Part shown: positions 1-8,915 of the stretch, piece after piece
Layout: the number at the start of each line of letters is the position of its first letter
Numbering within the stretch: the first letter of the stretch is position 1
From: Adhaeribacter soli
Lineage (GTDB): Bacteria > Bacteroidota > Bacteroidia > Cytophagales > Hymenobacteraceae
Direction of reading: 5' to 3'
Assembly: GCF_008727925.1 (NCBI RefSeq)
Contig: NZ_VTWT01000012.1
Span: 62,001-126,000, forward strand
DNA length: 64,000 bases
Translations under genes and position numbers: made by a program
Notes under the pieces: model-generated
Told to the model about the DNA's origin: nothing
What the model saw: only the letters and a program-made list of their open reading frames with translations
Database searches by the model: none

Positions 1-19
1 GTAGCATTTTTCTTCCGTT

Positions 20-2116
20 TTGTCGTCTAATTTCTTCCATACCAAAATAGAATTCCTGAAGGGCATGGGGCCGCAACGCGCCGGCCTGCTGCAGCTCGAA
101 CTGGGTATTTTCACCTTTGGCGACCTCATTCAGCATTACCCTTTCCGGTATTTAGACCGCACCCAGATTTACAAGATCGGCGAGCTGCACGAAGACCTGC
201 CTATGGTGCAGATCAAGGGCACGCTCAAACGCAAGCAACTTATTGGCGAAGGCCGCAAACAGCGCCTCTCGGCCGTACTCGTGGACGATACCGGCGAAAT
301 AGAACTGGTATGGTTCAAGGGCGTGAAATGGCTCGATAAAACGCTGAAGAATTTCACCGAATACCTTGCCTTCGGCAAACCTACTTTGTTCAACAGCAGC
401 CTGAATATGGCGCACCCGGAAATGGAAGATACTGCCGAGCTGAAGCACGAAAGCAGCTTTTTGCAGCCGGTGTACCATACTTCCGAAAAAATGAAGGTCC
501 AGCGGCTCGACTCCAAAGTCCTGAGCCGGATCATGCAGGTGCTGGTGAACATGGCCAAACCGCACATTCAGGAAACCCTGCCGCAAAACCTAATTGACCA
601 GTACAAGCTGATGTCGAAACAGGAAGCCCTGGTAAACATCCACTTTCCGGAGAATGCCGATAAATTACAAGCTGCCCGTTTCCGGCTGAAGTTTGAAGAG
701 CTGTTTTACGTGCAGCTGAAACTGATGCGGCAGAAAGTGGTGCGCAAAGCCGACCTCAAAGGCCAGATCTTTAAAAATACCGGCGCGCTTACCGAGTTCT
801 ATAAAAACCACATGGTCTTCGACCTGACCAATGCGCAAAAACGGGTACTGAAGGAAATTCACAAAGACCTGATTTCGGGCAAGCAAATGAACCGCCTCTT
901 GCAGGGTGATGTAGGCTCGGGCAAAACCATTGTGGCTTTTCTGAGCATGCTGATGGCTACAGACAACGGCGCCCAAGCCTGTTTGATGGCCCCCACCGAA
1001 ATCCTGGCCGAACAGCATTACACCGGCCTGAAAGAGTACGCCGACAAGCTGGGCATTAACCTGGGCAAACTGACCGGCTCCACTAAAAAATCGGAACGCA
1101 ATGTAATTCACGAGCAGCTGCAGAACGGCCAAATGCAAATGATAGTAGGCACGCATGCGCTGCTCGAGGACGTAGTGCAATTCCAGAATTTAGGCCTTTG
1201 TATTGTTGACGAACAGCACCGTTTTGGCGTAGCGCAACGCTCAAAACTCTGGCAGAAAAATCCGCGCATTATTCCGCACGTGCTGGTAATGACGGCCACT
1301 CCTATTCCGCGCACCCTGGCCATGACGCTTTACGGGGACCTGGACGTTTCGGTGATAGACGAATTGCCGGCCGGAAGAAAGGAAATTGTAACCGTGCACC
1401 GCTTCGACAGCAAACGTTTGCGGGTTTTCGGGTTTATGCGCGAACAGATAAAACTGGGCCGGCAGGTTTACGTGGTTTACCCGCTTATTGAAGGCTCCGA
1501 AACCATGGATTACAAAGACCTGACCGACGGCTACGAAAGCATTACGCGCGCCTTTCCGGAATACCAGGTAAGCATTGTGCACGGCAAAATGAAACCCGCC
1601 GATAAAGATTTTGAAATGCAGCGCTTCGTACGGAACGAAACCCAGATCATGGTAGCTACTACCGTAATTGAAGTGGGCGTGAACGTGCCCAACGCCAGCG
1701 TAATGGTAATAGAAAGTGCCGAACGGTTTGGACTGAGCCAGTTGCACCAGTTGCGGGGCCGCGTAGGCCGGGGCGCCGAGCAAAGCTATTGCATTCTGAT
1801 GACGGATTATAAGCTGGGGAAGGATACCAAGATCCGCATCGAAACCATGGTGCGCACCAACAATGGTTTTGAGATTGCCGATATAGATCTGAAGTTACGC
1901 GGGCCGGGCGACCTGATGGGAACGCAACAAAGCGGGGTTTTGGATCTGTTAATTTCGGACCTTTCCAAAGATGCCAAGATTCTGCAGGAAGCCCGTTTTG
2001 CTGCCCAGGAACTACTGGACGAAGACCCTACGCTGGAAAAACCGGAAAACGAAAATATCCGGCTGCACATCCGTTCGCTAAGCAAGAATACCGTTAACTG
2101 GAGCCGGATCAGTTAA
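20..2116 (+). CDS. recG: ATP-dependent DNA helicase RecG
   Basis: RecG remodels stalled replication forks and branch-migrates Holliday junctions. The 698-residue protein has the full family length: an N-terminal wedge/OB region, Walker A GDVGSGKT near residue 296, a DEQH box, the TATPIPRTLAMT motif III and the helicase motif VI QLRGRVGRG, then the GFEIADIDLKLRGPGD segment typical of RecG C-termini. The start is TTG at 20: an in-frame TAG sits at 2-4, and the next ATG would lie 15 codons into the conserved N-terminus. It is read alone on the plus strand and is followed by a foldback repeat rather than a classic terminator. Confidence 0.97.
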   Translation: MSSNFFHTKIEFLKGMGPQRAGLLQLELGIFTFGDLIQHYPFRYLDRTQIYKIGELHEDLPMVQIKGTLKRKQLIGEGRKQRLSAVLVDDTGEIELVWFKGVKWLDKTLKNFTEYLAFGKPTLFNSSLNMAHPEMEDTAELKHESSFLQPVYHTSEKMKVQRLDSKVLSRIMQVLVNMAKPHIQETLPQNLIDQYKLMSKQEALVNIHFPENADKLQAARFRLKFEELFYVQLKLMRQKVVRKADLKGQIFKNTGALTEFYKNHMVFDLTNAQKRVLKEIHKDLISGKQMNRLLQGDVGSGKTIVAFLSMLMATDNGAQACLMAPTEILAEQHYTGLKEYADKLGINLGKLTGSTKKSERNVIHEQLQNGQMQMIVGTHALLEDVVQFQNLGLCIVDEQHRFGVAQRSKLWQKNPRIIPHVLVMTATPIPRTLAMTLYGDLDVSVIDELPAGRKEIVTVHRFDSKRLRVFGFMREQIKLGRQVYVVYPLIEGSETMDYKDLTDGYESITRAFPEYQVSIVHGKMKPADKDFEMQRFVRNETQIMVATTVIEVGVNVPNASVMVIESAERFGLSQLHQLRGRVGRGAEQSYCILMTDYKLGKDTKIRIETMVRTNNGFEIADIDLKLRGPGDLMGTQQSGVLDLLISDLSKDAKILQEARFAAQELLDEDPTLEKPENENIRLHIRSLSKNTVNWSRIS

Positions 2117-2157
2117 GCAGAATGGTAAGGTTTCTGGCTGAAAAAGTCAGCCACTCT

Positions 2158-2244
2158 AGAATATAGCGCAAGCATCCGCTTGTGCTTGCGTAATTACCTT
2201 GGTCTGCTATTAGAAAGCACAAGCGGACGCTTGCGCTATATTCT
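2158..2244. repeat. Foldback repeat, family GCAAGC
   Basis: Arms 2158-2187 and 2215-2244 are 30-base inverted repeats with one mismatch around a 27-base spacer. Each arm contains its own small hairpin (CAAGC, 4-base loop, GCTTG). It lies 41 bases after the recG stop and may fold at the 3' end of its mRNA. The rest of the gap up to the terminator at 2401 shows no gene. Confidence 0.9.
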
Positions 2245-2400
2245 GCCAAAAAATTTATTTCATGAAATCAGGTATTTAAGACTTGGTTTAAATAGATTTT
2301 AATAAAATTGCCAGGCTCCGAGGACGGGTTCAGCTATTGAGATAGCCTTAATCATAAAGCGCAAATTCGAAAACAGTTCATGAAAAGCGTAATGCAGAAA

Positions 2401-2460
2401 ACAAAAAATCCGGCTCCAGATCCGTTTGCTAAGTGCAAATGCGGTAAGCTGGAGCCGGAT
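2401..2460 (-). terminator. Stem-loop terminator after the small secreted protein
   Basis: An 11-base stem (2408-2418 with 2450-2460) carries a second inner stem TTTGC/GCAAA. Read on the minus strand it is followed by a T-rich run (TTTTTTGT). It lies about 40 bases beyond the stop of the 68-residue gene and supports that gene being transcribed. Confidence 0.65.
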
Positions 2461-2501
2461 AAATTAAATGGCAAAAAGAATAAGTTAATAATACTCCTTA
2501 A

Positions 2502-2708
2502 TTAGTTAAGGTGCAGGGAAGTTTTTTCGAAATGGATAGAAACCGGCGCTTGCTTCACCTCTATTGGCTTAGGAGCCTCCAGATTCTGGGTAAAGAATTC
2601 CGGCTGTCCGGCGCCGTCCGGAATGTGAAGGGCGATTGATTGCTCCTGAGCAAGCTTGCTTAACACCACCAAAACGGCTAAAACTAAAACTTTGAGTACA
2701 AATTTCAT
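2502..2708 (-). CDS. Small secreted protein, unknown
   Basis: A 68-residue protein starting at ATG 2708. Residues 1-20 (KFVLKVLVLAVLVVLSKLAQ) look like a signal peptide or a single membrane segment; the remainder is polar and proline-containing with no recognised domain. Support for a real gene is the hydrophobic leader, the matching terminator on the same strand just downstream and the absence of a better reading. Its function is unknown. Confidence 0.5.
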   Translation of the reverse strand: MKFVLKVLVLAVLVVLSKLAQEQSIALHIPDGAGQPEFFTQNLEAPKPIEVKQAPVSIHFEKTSLHLN

Positions 2709-3019
2709 AAGGCTTGTTCACGTAAATTCAACAGAGAGCTATACTGATTCAACTACCTAAAGTTACGTACCGGCGCAAAAATAGTCATAACAGCCAGGTT
2801 ATCTTTTTGTTAAACAAACTATTTTTTAATTTCTTCCGGCTATCAGCTAAGCTTTGTCTTGTTATTGTTATACTTTTAAACTTCTTATACCGTTTCCAAC
2901 CTGCCGACCCGGCGCCAATTACCAGCTAAAAATATCCTGAAAACGCAGGTTCATTTCTATCCGTAAAGGCTATCTTTGTACAGACTCTTTTGCCTTCTCT
3001 AAATTTATTTATCTGAACT
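2709..3019. other. Divergent intergenic region
   Basis: This 311-base gap between divergent genes holds a promoter-like TATCTTTG for the plus-strand gene (2971-2978) and AT-rich sequence. I see no further gene or repeat. Confidence 0.6.
2971..2978 (+). promoter_or_regulatory. -7 element TATCTTTG
   Basis: An exact match to the Bacteroidota -7 consensus TAnnTTTG, 42 bases before the GTG at 3020. No clear TTTG is present at the expected -33 distance, so the call rests on the -7 element alone. Confidence 0.55.
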
Positions 3020-4480
3020 GTGAATTTTAGATTATTAGTGGTTCTTTTCGGTCTGCTTGCCCTGACCGGAACCAAATTCAAAACCTTCGCCCAATCCAGG
3101 ATCAAGTCTGTTCCTTTTGTGTACGTTCCGGAAGCCTCCGAAGACCGGTACAACCAGCGCCTGAAACATAAAACGCTGGCCATTAACGAAACAGACTTCG
3201 TGATCCTGAGCAAGAAAGCAGATTCCGAGTATGCCATCGAGCGTTATGACGCAAATATAAACAAAGTTTGGACATCAGCTATACTTTTAAATCCGGGAGA
3301 AGAAATTGAGGCTTTTTCGAAAACTGCCGATGTGGTTTATGTGCTTTCCCACCGCTCCGACAAAAATGTTGGCTCGCAGATCCTCACCGCCCAGCTGGTA
3401 GACCTGAAAACCGGGCGGAAACTGGAACAGAAAAAGATTTTCGAAGCCCCTTCCAAAAGCCGCCGCATCGGGGTAAGTGTTTCGGAAGATGGCAGCAAAA
3501 TTGTCGCCTTCCAGTACCTGATGCAGGAAGACCGCATCAAAGCGATCAGCGCAAGTGTGTATGATGCCCGGCTGCAGAAATTAAAAGACCGCACCTACAA
3601 CCTCCGCGATATTTCCACGAACTTTTCGGCCGGCCTTAAGCTGGATAACCAGGGAAACCAGTTCCTGACTATTTTGAGCGACGACAACACCAAACTTTCC
3701 GTACGGCGCTACATCAACAATTCGGAGGAAGCCAAAGCGATGTCGGTACAATTGGGAGGCATGTTTGGCGGCCGTAAAGTTTATGTTTTCGAGCTGCAAT
3801 ATTTCTTAACCCAGGAAGGCCTGCTTTATGCCGCCGCTACCTGCCTCGATCAGGGAACAGCCGAGTACCATAGCCTGAAAGTGGTAAAGTTCGATTTTAC
3901 TGCCGGCGAAATGGCTTTTGCGCCGGAATTCAAATTCACCCCGGAATACCTGGCCAGCCTGAATAAATTTTATCCGGACGGCAAGCCGGTAACCCGCCTG
4001 GAAGACATCGCACTTTCCCAACTCATTTTAACGCCGGAAAAAGACCTGATCATTATTGCCGAAAAGAAATACATGGAAGGCGGCGAAAACTCGAACTATG
4101 TAGCCAGGGAGTTACACCTGTTCACCTACGACGAATACCTGAACCTGGCCTGGCGCTCGGTGATCATGAAAAACCAGGTAGCCCCGTCGGACGAAGGCTT
4201 CAGCGGCATTTCGTACCTGGCCTCTTACCACGACGGCGCGCTTAATATTTTAACCCTGGAAACCCTGAAAGGCAAAACAGACCTCTACAGCCGTACCATT
4301 AACCCGAAAAACGGTGCCGGCGAAGTAATTGTCCCCCTCGGCCTGAACGTAGCCAACGACAAAGCAGTAGCTTACATCAAAGATTTCACCGCCTGGCTGG
4401 GACCCAAAACGTTAATTACGGTAAGCCGGCCGACTAAGAAATCGGCTACGCTGCAGTTGAATAAGATCAGTTTGAAGTAG
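3020..4480 (+). CDS. Secreted protein of unknown function
   Basis: A 486-residue protein. The start is GTG at 3020, because an in-frame TGA lies at 3014-3016 directly upstream. Residues 1-25 form a signal peptide ending near FAQ. The rest is a chain of short beta-strand-rich segments with regular turns and no cysteines grouped in motifs, which would fit a beta-propeller-like fold, but I do not recognise a named family. Its 3' end has been copied twice downstream (relics at 5960 and 7732), so it took part in a local duplication together with the NHL gene next to it. It converges on the NHL lipoprotein across a shared terminator. Confidence 0.85.
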   Translation: MNFRLLVVLFGLLALTGTKFKTFAQSRIKSVPFVYVPEASEDRYNQRLKHKTLAINETDFVILSKKADSEYAIERYDANINKVWTSAILLNPGEEIEAFSKTADVVYVLSHRSDKNVGSQILTAQLVDLKTGRKLEQKKIFEAPSKSRRIGVSVSEDGSKIVAFQYLMQEDRIKAISASVYDARLQKLKDRTYNLRDISTNFSAGLKLDNQGNQFLTILSDDNTKLSVRRYINNSEEAKAMSVQLGGMFGGRKVYVFELQYFLTQEGLLYAAATCLDQGTAEYHSLKVVKFDFTAGEMAFAPEFKFTPEYLASLNKFYPDGKPVTRLEDIALSQLILTPEKDLIIIAEKKYMEGGENSNYVARELHLFTYDEYLNLAWRSVIMKNQVAPSDEGFSGISYLASYHDGALNILTLETLKGKTDLYSRTINPKNGAGEVIVPLGLNVANDKAVAYIKDFTAWLGPKTLITVSRPTKKSATLQLNKISLK

Positions 4481-4517
4481 GTTTTTGTCCGCAGCCTGGG
4501 CAACAGAAATCTTAAGC

Positions 4518-4563
4518 GGTATTACTAAAAAGCCGGTTAACATGTCGGCTTTTTAGTAATACC
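4518..4563. terminator. Bidirectional terminator
   Basis: A perfect 18-base stem (4518-4535 with 4546-4563) with a 10-base loop contains A-runs and T-runs on both sides, so it can end both the plus-strand secreted-protein gene and the convergent NHL lipoprotein gene. Confidence 0.85.
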
Positions 4564-4590
4564 TGGGTTGCAATAACTGAAGAGAACTAC

Positions 4591-5748
4591 TTAAAGAGAC
4601 CACTTTTGAATCCGGTGATTATCCATATCGGCGATATAGATGAAACCCTTATTATCTAAATAAACATCACCTGGAAAATTCAGTTGATCGATAGCATTGC
4701 CTGCTCCGTTTCCACCTGCCACGGTTATACCCACAGTAGCCCCTGGCGCCCATTTTTGAACCCGGTGATTATATTTATCTGCTACATATACATTCCCTTT
4801 TTGATCGATGGCAATTCCTGATGGCCGGTTCAACTGGTTCGCTCCTCCGGCTTCTCCGTTGCCACCTGCAACCGTAGTTCCATTTGTTGCATTAGGGGCC
4901 CACTTCTGAACACGATTATTGAAGTAATCGGCAATAAATATATTGCCCACGTCATCTAATACTACATCATGCGGAAAGAATAGGGTATTTGCGCCTGAAC
5001 CAATACCGTTTCCGGCAGCAACCGTTTTACCGGTACCTGCTCCCGGGGCCCATTTCTGAATACGATCGTTGTTTGAATCGCAAATAAATATATTCCCGGC
5101 CGCATCTACATAACCTCTGAAAGGATATTTTAATTGATCAGCGGCGGCTCCAGGGCCATTCCCGCCTGCCACCGTTACTCCGCTTGTAGCCCCTGGCAAC
5201 CATTTCTGGATCCGCTGATTCTGTTCATCCACCACAAAAATATTTCCCTGAGGATCTACAAATACCCCGTGCGGATAATCAACCTGATTGGCAGCAGCAC
5301 CGGCACCGTTTCCTCCTGCCACGGTTTCAATAATCTTGAATTTAGCCCTGAATTCCAACACCGTAGAATTAACCGGCAATCCATTGGAATCTAATAAATA
5401 CGCTTTCAAAGTTTGATTAGGTTCTGAAGCCCCAAGCACCCAGGAGACAGCCGCCATCCCATTCTGATCGGTGGCCACTTTTCCTGAACTTACCGAGCCA
5501 TTCCCTGCAGTTACTATAAATTCGATATACTTATTCTCCTGGGGTATGCCAGTGGCATTAACTAGTTTTACCTGTAGTAATTCTGCCAGAGGTTTTGCGG
5601 CAAAACCAGTTTGATTATCGCCGGAAACTTTGCTTAAACTTAAAGTTGGGGAAGGCTCTGGTTTATCATCTTCACAACCTACCAGAAAAAGTAAGAATAG
5701 CGCTGCTATTGCAGGTAAGTAGCTTTTTAAATTTCGGATCAAGCGCAT
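4591..5748 (-). CDS. NHL-repeat lipoprotein, 5 repeats
   Basis: A 385-residue lipoprotein. The signal sequence ends in the lipobox LVGC (Cys near residue 25) followed by EDDKPEP, a surface-type acidic/proline linker. Residues about 35-135 resemble a bacterial Ig-like (Big) domain. Residues about 140-385 hold five 50-residue NHL repeats, each with VAGGNG, a P..V.VD..GN(I/V)(F/Y) core and N(H/D/N)R(I/V)QKW. NHL repeats form a beta-propeller used for binding proteins or sugars; the ligand is unknown. It is a tandem paralogue of the gene at 6186-7508, and the pair share promoter sequence too. Five repeats is one short of the common six-bladed form. Confidence 0.9.
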   Translation of the reverse strand: MRLIRNLKSYLPAIAALFLLFLVGCEDDKPEPSPTLSLSKVSGDNQTGFAAKPLAELLQVKLVNATGIPQENKYIEFIVTAGNGSVSSGKVATDQNGMAAVSWVLGASEPNQTLKAYLLDSNGLPVNSTVLEFRAKFKIIETVAGGNGAGAAANQVDYPHGVFVDPQGNIFVVDEQNQRIQKWLPGATSGVTVAGGNGPGAAADQLKYPFRGYVDAAGNIFICDSNNDRIQKWAPGAGTGKTVAAGNGIGSGANTLFFPHDVVLDDVGNIFIADYFNNRVQKWAPNATNGTTVAGGNGEAGGANQLNRPSGIAIDQKGNVYVADKYNHRVQKWAPGATVGITVAGGNGAGNAIDQLNFPGDVYLDNKGFIYIADMDNHRIQKWSL

Positions 5749-5770
5749 GTAAATTATTCTGTATTTTCGC

Positions 5771-5800
5771 CAAAATTAACGACATCCCAACAATAACAAA
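5771..5800 (-). promoter_or_regulatory. Promoter of the 5-repeat NHL gene
   Basis: On the minus strand TTTG (5797-5800), 18 bases, TAATTTTG (5771-5778), a good Bacteroidota promoter 23 bases before the ATG. The same pair with the same spacing precedes the paralogue, so the promoter was duplicated with the gene. Confidence 0.75.
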
Positions 5801-5959
5801 AGTATATTACTGCAGATAAATAATTATTGGCAAAGGAACCTTGCCTGATGTTTTTCATCTAGCTCTTGAGTAAAAGTTTGTGCGTTAGCCCGTTTAAATG
5901 ATCAGCGCACTTAAAAGGCGGTTTTATATTAAAGCCAAAGCAGTTCTTAACCTGGAGCA

Positions 5960-6065
5960 CATATCAAAGATTTCACCGCCTGGCTGGAACCAAAATCTGA
6001 TGGCGGTAAGCCGGCCAACTAAAAACCGGCTACGCTGCAGTTTAATAGGATCAGGTTGAAGCAGG
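5960..6065 (+). pseudogene. Decayed copy of the 3' end of the 3020-4480 gene
   Basis: About 105 bases align with the last 110 bases of the secreted-protein gene (4373-4482), including the stretches AAAGATTTCACCGCCTGGCTGG and GGCTACGCTGCAGTT, with indels that break the frame. It stands in the same position relative to the second NHL gene as the intact 3' end does to the first, so it marks the junction of a tandem duplication. Confidence 0.8.
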
Positions 6066-6110
6066 CCTTTAGCTGCAGTTGATCGTGTGCATTAAATTAT
6101 CGAACTCTTA

Positions 6111-6154
6111 AAAAAAAAGAAACGCCGGCGATTAGTCCGGCGTTTCTTTTTTTT
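6111..6154. terminator. Bidirectional terminator
   Basis: A perfect 18-base stem (6111-6128 with 6137-6154) around an 8-base loop, with A-run and T-run of eight on the two sides. It ends the NHL gene at 6186-7508 read leftwards. Confidence 0.85.
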
Positions 6155-6185
6155 TAAATAAAACTTTGTAAAAGCACCTTAAAAT

Positions 6186-7076
6186 TTACGGCAGCCACTT
6201 CTGAATGCGATGATTAAATGTATCTGCTACAAAGATGTTACCGTTTGCATCAACAAAAACACTGGAAGGGCGGCTAACTTGATCTGGAGCCGTTCCAGTT
6301 CCCTTTCCGCCGGCTACGGTTACGCCGGTACCAGCTCCGGGTGCCCATTTCTGAATGCGATCGTTATTGTAGTCTGCTATAAAAATATTTCCGTTTGCGT
6401 CTACAAAAACACTTGCAGGAGTATTAAGTTGATTTGCAGCAAAGCCGGATCCATTTCCGCCAGCTACGGTTACGCCGCTGGTAGCCCCGGAAGCCCATTT
6501 TTGAATGCGATGGTTATCGGTGTCTGCTACAAATATATTTCCGTTTTTGTCTACAAAAACGCTATTAGGAGCACTCAATTGATTTGGAGCAAAGCCATCC
6601 CCGTTTCCGCCAGCTACAGTTACGCCCATAGTAGCTCCGGGAGCCCACTTCTGAATGCGATCGTTAAAGTAGTCTGCTATAAAAATATTCCCGTTTGTGT
6701 CTACAAAAACACTTACGGGATAATTCAATTGATTTGCAGCAAAGCCTGATCCATTTCCGCCGGCTACGGTTACGCCGCTGGTTTGGCCAGGAACCCACTT
6801 CTGAATGCGATGGTTATTGAAATCTGCTACAAATATATTCCCGTTTGCATCTACAAAAACACCTAAAGGGAAATCCAATTGATTTGCCCCAGAGCCTGCC
6901 CCATTTCCACCGGCTACGGTTACGCCGCTGGTTTGGCCAGGAGCCCACTTCTGAATGCGATGGTTATCGGTATCTGCTACAAAAACATTCCCGTTTGCAT
7001 CTACAAAAACGCTGCCAGGATAATTCAATTGATTTGTACTACTACCAATTCCATTTCCGCCGGCTACGGTTACAGC
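6186..7076 (-). repeat. 150-base tandem repeats encoding NHL blades
   Basis: Six near-identical 150-base units, each encoding one 50-residue blade. Such arrays can gain or lose units by slippage or recombination, so blade number may vary between strains. Confidence 0.8.
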
Positions 7077-7508
7077 TTTAAATTTTGCCGTAAATTCAGC
7101 CACCGTAGAAGAAACAGGCTGGTTGTTTGCATCTAATATATAAGCTTTTACACTTTGGGTACTGGCTGCCATGCCAAGTACCCAGGTCACCTCCGCCTCG
7201 CCATTCTGATCGGTAATTATTTTGCTCGTACTTAAAGATCCATTGCCGCTAGCCACAATAAAATCCACGAACTTATTCGCATCCGGAGCCCCGGCCTGGT
7301 TCAGTAGTTTTATTTTAATCGGATTAGCTAAAGGCTGTCCGGGAAAGCCTACCTGGTTATCTCCTGAAACCTTTTCTAATTTGAAAACTGGATTGGGCGA
7401 GGGAGTTGGAGACGGTATGGAATCCGGTTTGTCGTCTTTACAACCAATAAGAAAAAGAAAGAAAAATGCTGCTAAGGCAGGCAGGTAATTTTTTAGAGTT
7501 CGGCTCAT
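6186..7508 (-). CDS. NHL-repeat lipoprotein, 6 repeats
   Basis: A 440-residue paralogue of the gene at 4591-5748. The lipobox is LIGC followed by KDDKPDSIPSPTPSPNP. An Ig-like domain covers about residues 40-145. Six 50-residue NHL repeats follow (about 145-440), which would close a six-bladed propeller. The repeats are much more alike within this gene than between the two paralogues (VTVAGGNG, VFVDANGNIF, NHRIQKW nearly constant), which points to recent repeat amplification or gene conversion: at DNA level they are 150-base tandem repeats. It is probably exposed on the outer membrane; the ligand is unknown. Confidence 0.9.
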   Translation of the reverse strand: MSRTLKNYLPALAAFFFLFLIGCKDDKPDSIPSPTPSPNPVFKLEKVSGDNQVGFPGQPLANPIKIKLLNQAGAPDANKFVDFIVASGNGSLSTSKIITDQNGEAEVTWVLGMAASTQSVKAYILDANNQPVSSTVAEFTAKFKAVTVAGGNGIGSSTNQLNYPGSVFVDANGNVFVADTDNHRIQKWAPGQTSGVTVAGGNGAGSGANQLDFPLGVFVDANGNIFVADFNNHRIQKWVPGQTSGVTVAGGNGSGFAANQLNYPVSVFVDTNGNIFIADYFNDRIQKWAPGATMGVTVAGGNGDGFAPNQLSAPNSVFVDKNGNIFVADTDNHRIQKWASGATSGVTVAGGNGSGFAANQLNTPASVFVDANGNIFIADYNNDRIQKWAPGAGTGVTVAGGKGTGTAPDQVSRPSSVFVDANGNIFVADTFNHRIQKWLP

Positions 7509-7536
7509 ACCAATGTCAATTATTCTATGTTTTGCC

Positions 7537-7566
7537 CAAAATTAAGGACATTTCAACAATAACAAA
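7537..7566 (-). promoter_or_regulatory. Promoter of the 6-repeat NHL gene
   Basis: On the minus strand TTTG (7563-7566), 18 bases, TAATTTTG (7537-7544), 29 bases before the ATG at 7508. It is the duplicated twin of the promoter at 5771-5800. Confidence 0.75.
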
Positions 7567-7731
7567 AGCATATTACTGCAGACGATAATTAATTATTGGC
7601 CGAGGAACCTTGCCTGATGTTTTTCCTCTAACCGTTGAGTAAGGGTTTGTGTGGTAGCCCGTTTTAATGATCAGCGCACTTTAATGGTGGTTTTATAGTA
7701 AAGCTGGACTTGTTTTTAATCCTGCGGCCTA

Positions 7732-7831
7732 AATAAAAGATTTTACGGCCGGGTCCAGCACCAAAAACATTGCTTGCAGAAAGCCAACTAGCAAAAAAAG
7801 CTGCTTCGCTACAATTGTCTGGAATTACTTT
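7732..7831 (+). pseudogene. Second, older relic of the same 3' end
   Basis: This stretch still aligns with the end of the 3020-4480 gene and with the relic at 5960-6065 (AAAAGATTTTACGGCCGGGTCC; GCCAACTA; CTGCTTCGCTACAATTGT) but is more diverged. It closes the second unit of the tandem duplication. Between it and the NHL start, 7570-7710 matches 5800-5935, the duplicated upstream region. Confidence 0.65.
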
Positions 7832-7886
7832 CAAATATTGGTTACATTTACCCGAACATTGAACAAAAGAATTAATTGTAACCTCT

Positions 7887-8633
7887 ATGAAAAACATTTT
7901 CCTGCTATGCCTATTCCTGTTCGGAAGCATTCTGGTAAGCTGTAAAAAAGACAAAGACGATCCGAAACCTACTACCGGCAGCATAAAAGCTACCGCTACC
8001 CCAGCCGGGGCAGCTACCAACATGCGCCTTACCCGAGACAATACTACGATAGAAATTGCGCCCAACAGTTCCGGCGTTTTTCAGGCCGATAATTTACAGG
8101 CCGGCAACTATTCGGTTACGTTTACTCCTGAAATTGGCTACCAGGGGCCGCCAGCCAGCAATATTACGGTTACTGCCGGCAACACCACCGATATGGGCAC
8201 GATAGGTTTTGTGCAGCCGGGCAGCCAGTTCATCGGCACCATGTCGGCTAGCGTAAACGGCAAAACCTGGAACTCTGCACTACATGGCGGTACAGTAGAC
8301 GGATCGGGAATGGGTTTGACTATTTCCGGTGCCGCCGTTAGCTTAACGGGTACTACTGAAACAATTATGCTGAACCTGCCAAATATCACTGGTCTTGGCA
8401 CTTACTCCGCTCCATTCGATGCTTCGGCCGTTTATATGGTAGCTTCGATTACCGGCACCCCACTGACCTGGGTTTCAGGCAGCAATTGCACCATAACCAT
8501 AACAAATATCGATCAGGTAGAACAGAAAATTTCCGGCACCTTCAGCTTTACGGCCAATCCTGCCCCGGGCTCTTCTGCTTCCGGCAACAAAACCGTAACC
8601 AACGGCACCTTCACAAACCTGGTTATTCAGTAA
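7887..8633 (+). CDS. DUF6252-like lipoprotein
   Basis: A 248-residue lipoprotein with lipobox LVSC followed by KKDKDDPKP. Residues 30-105 resemble a carboxypeptidase-regulatory-like beta-sandwich. Residues 115-248 match the DUF6252 pattern as I know it: a 'VNGKTW' opening, an 'ITITNID....ISGTFSFTA' strand pair and a closing 'VTNGTFTNL'. The family has no assigned function. The C-terminal half is paralogous to the next gene. Confidence 0.8.
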   Translation: MKNIFLLCLFLFGSILVSCKKDKDDPKPTTGSIKATATPAGAATNMRLTRDNTTIEIAPNSSGVFQADNLQAGNYSVTFTPEIGYQGPPASNITVTAGNTTDMGTIGFVQPGSQFIGTMSASVNGKTWNSALHGGTVDGSGMGLTISGAAVSLTGTTETIMLNLPNITGLGTYSAPFDASAVYMVASITGTPLTWVSGSNCTITITNIDQVEQKISGTFSFTANPAPGSSASGNKTVTNGTFTNLVIQ

Positions 8634-8648
8634 AACAGTAACCTGTAG

Positions 8649-8692
8649 CAACAAAAAACCGCAGTTTAAAATTAAGCTGCGGTTTTTTGTTG
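8649..8692 (+). terminator. Terminator
   Basis: A 16-base perfect stem (8649-8664 with 8677-8692) with T-run, 16 bases after the stop at 8633. Confidence 0.85.
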
Positions 8693-8915
8693 CTATAATA
8701 TAAAAGAAAGAGGTTTGAATTCGCCCGTATGAGCCGATCCTGTTAAAGTTAAAGCTTTAATATCAGATAGTTGCCGAACCAGTTCGATACCGGGATCCCA
8801 GCCGTCTCCACAATTCACCAATTACATTCTTATCTTTTCCTTTAGATTTTCAACCTTAAGATTGCAATAACAACCACTATTAGCTATTATTGCAGTTGTT
8901 ATTTTATCAGTTATT

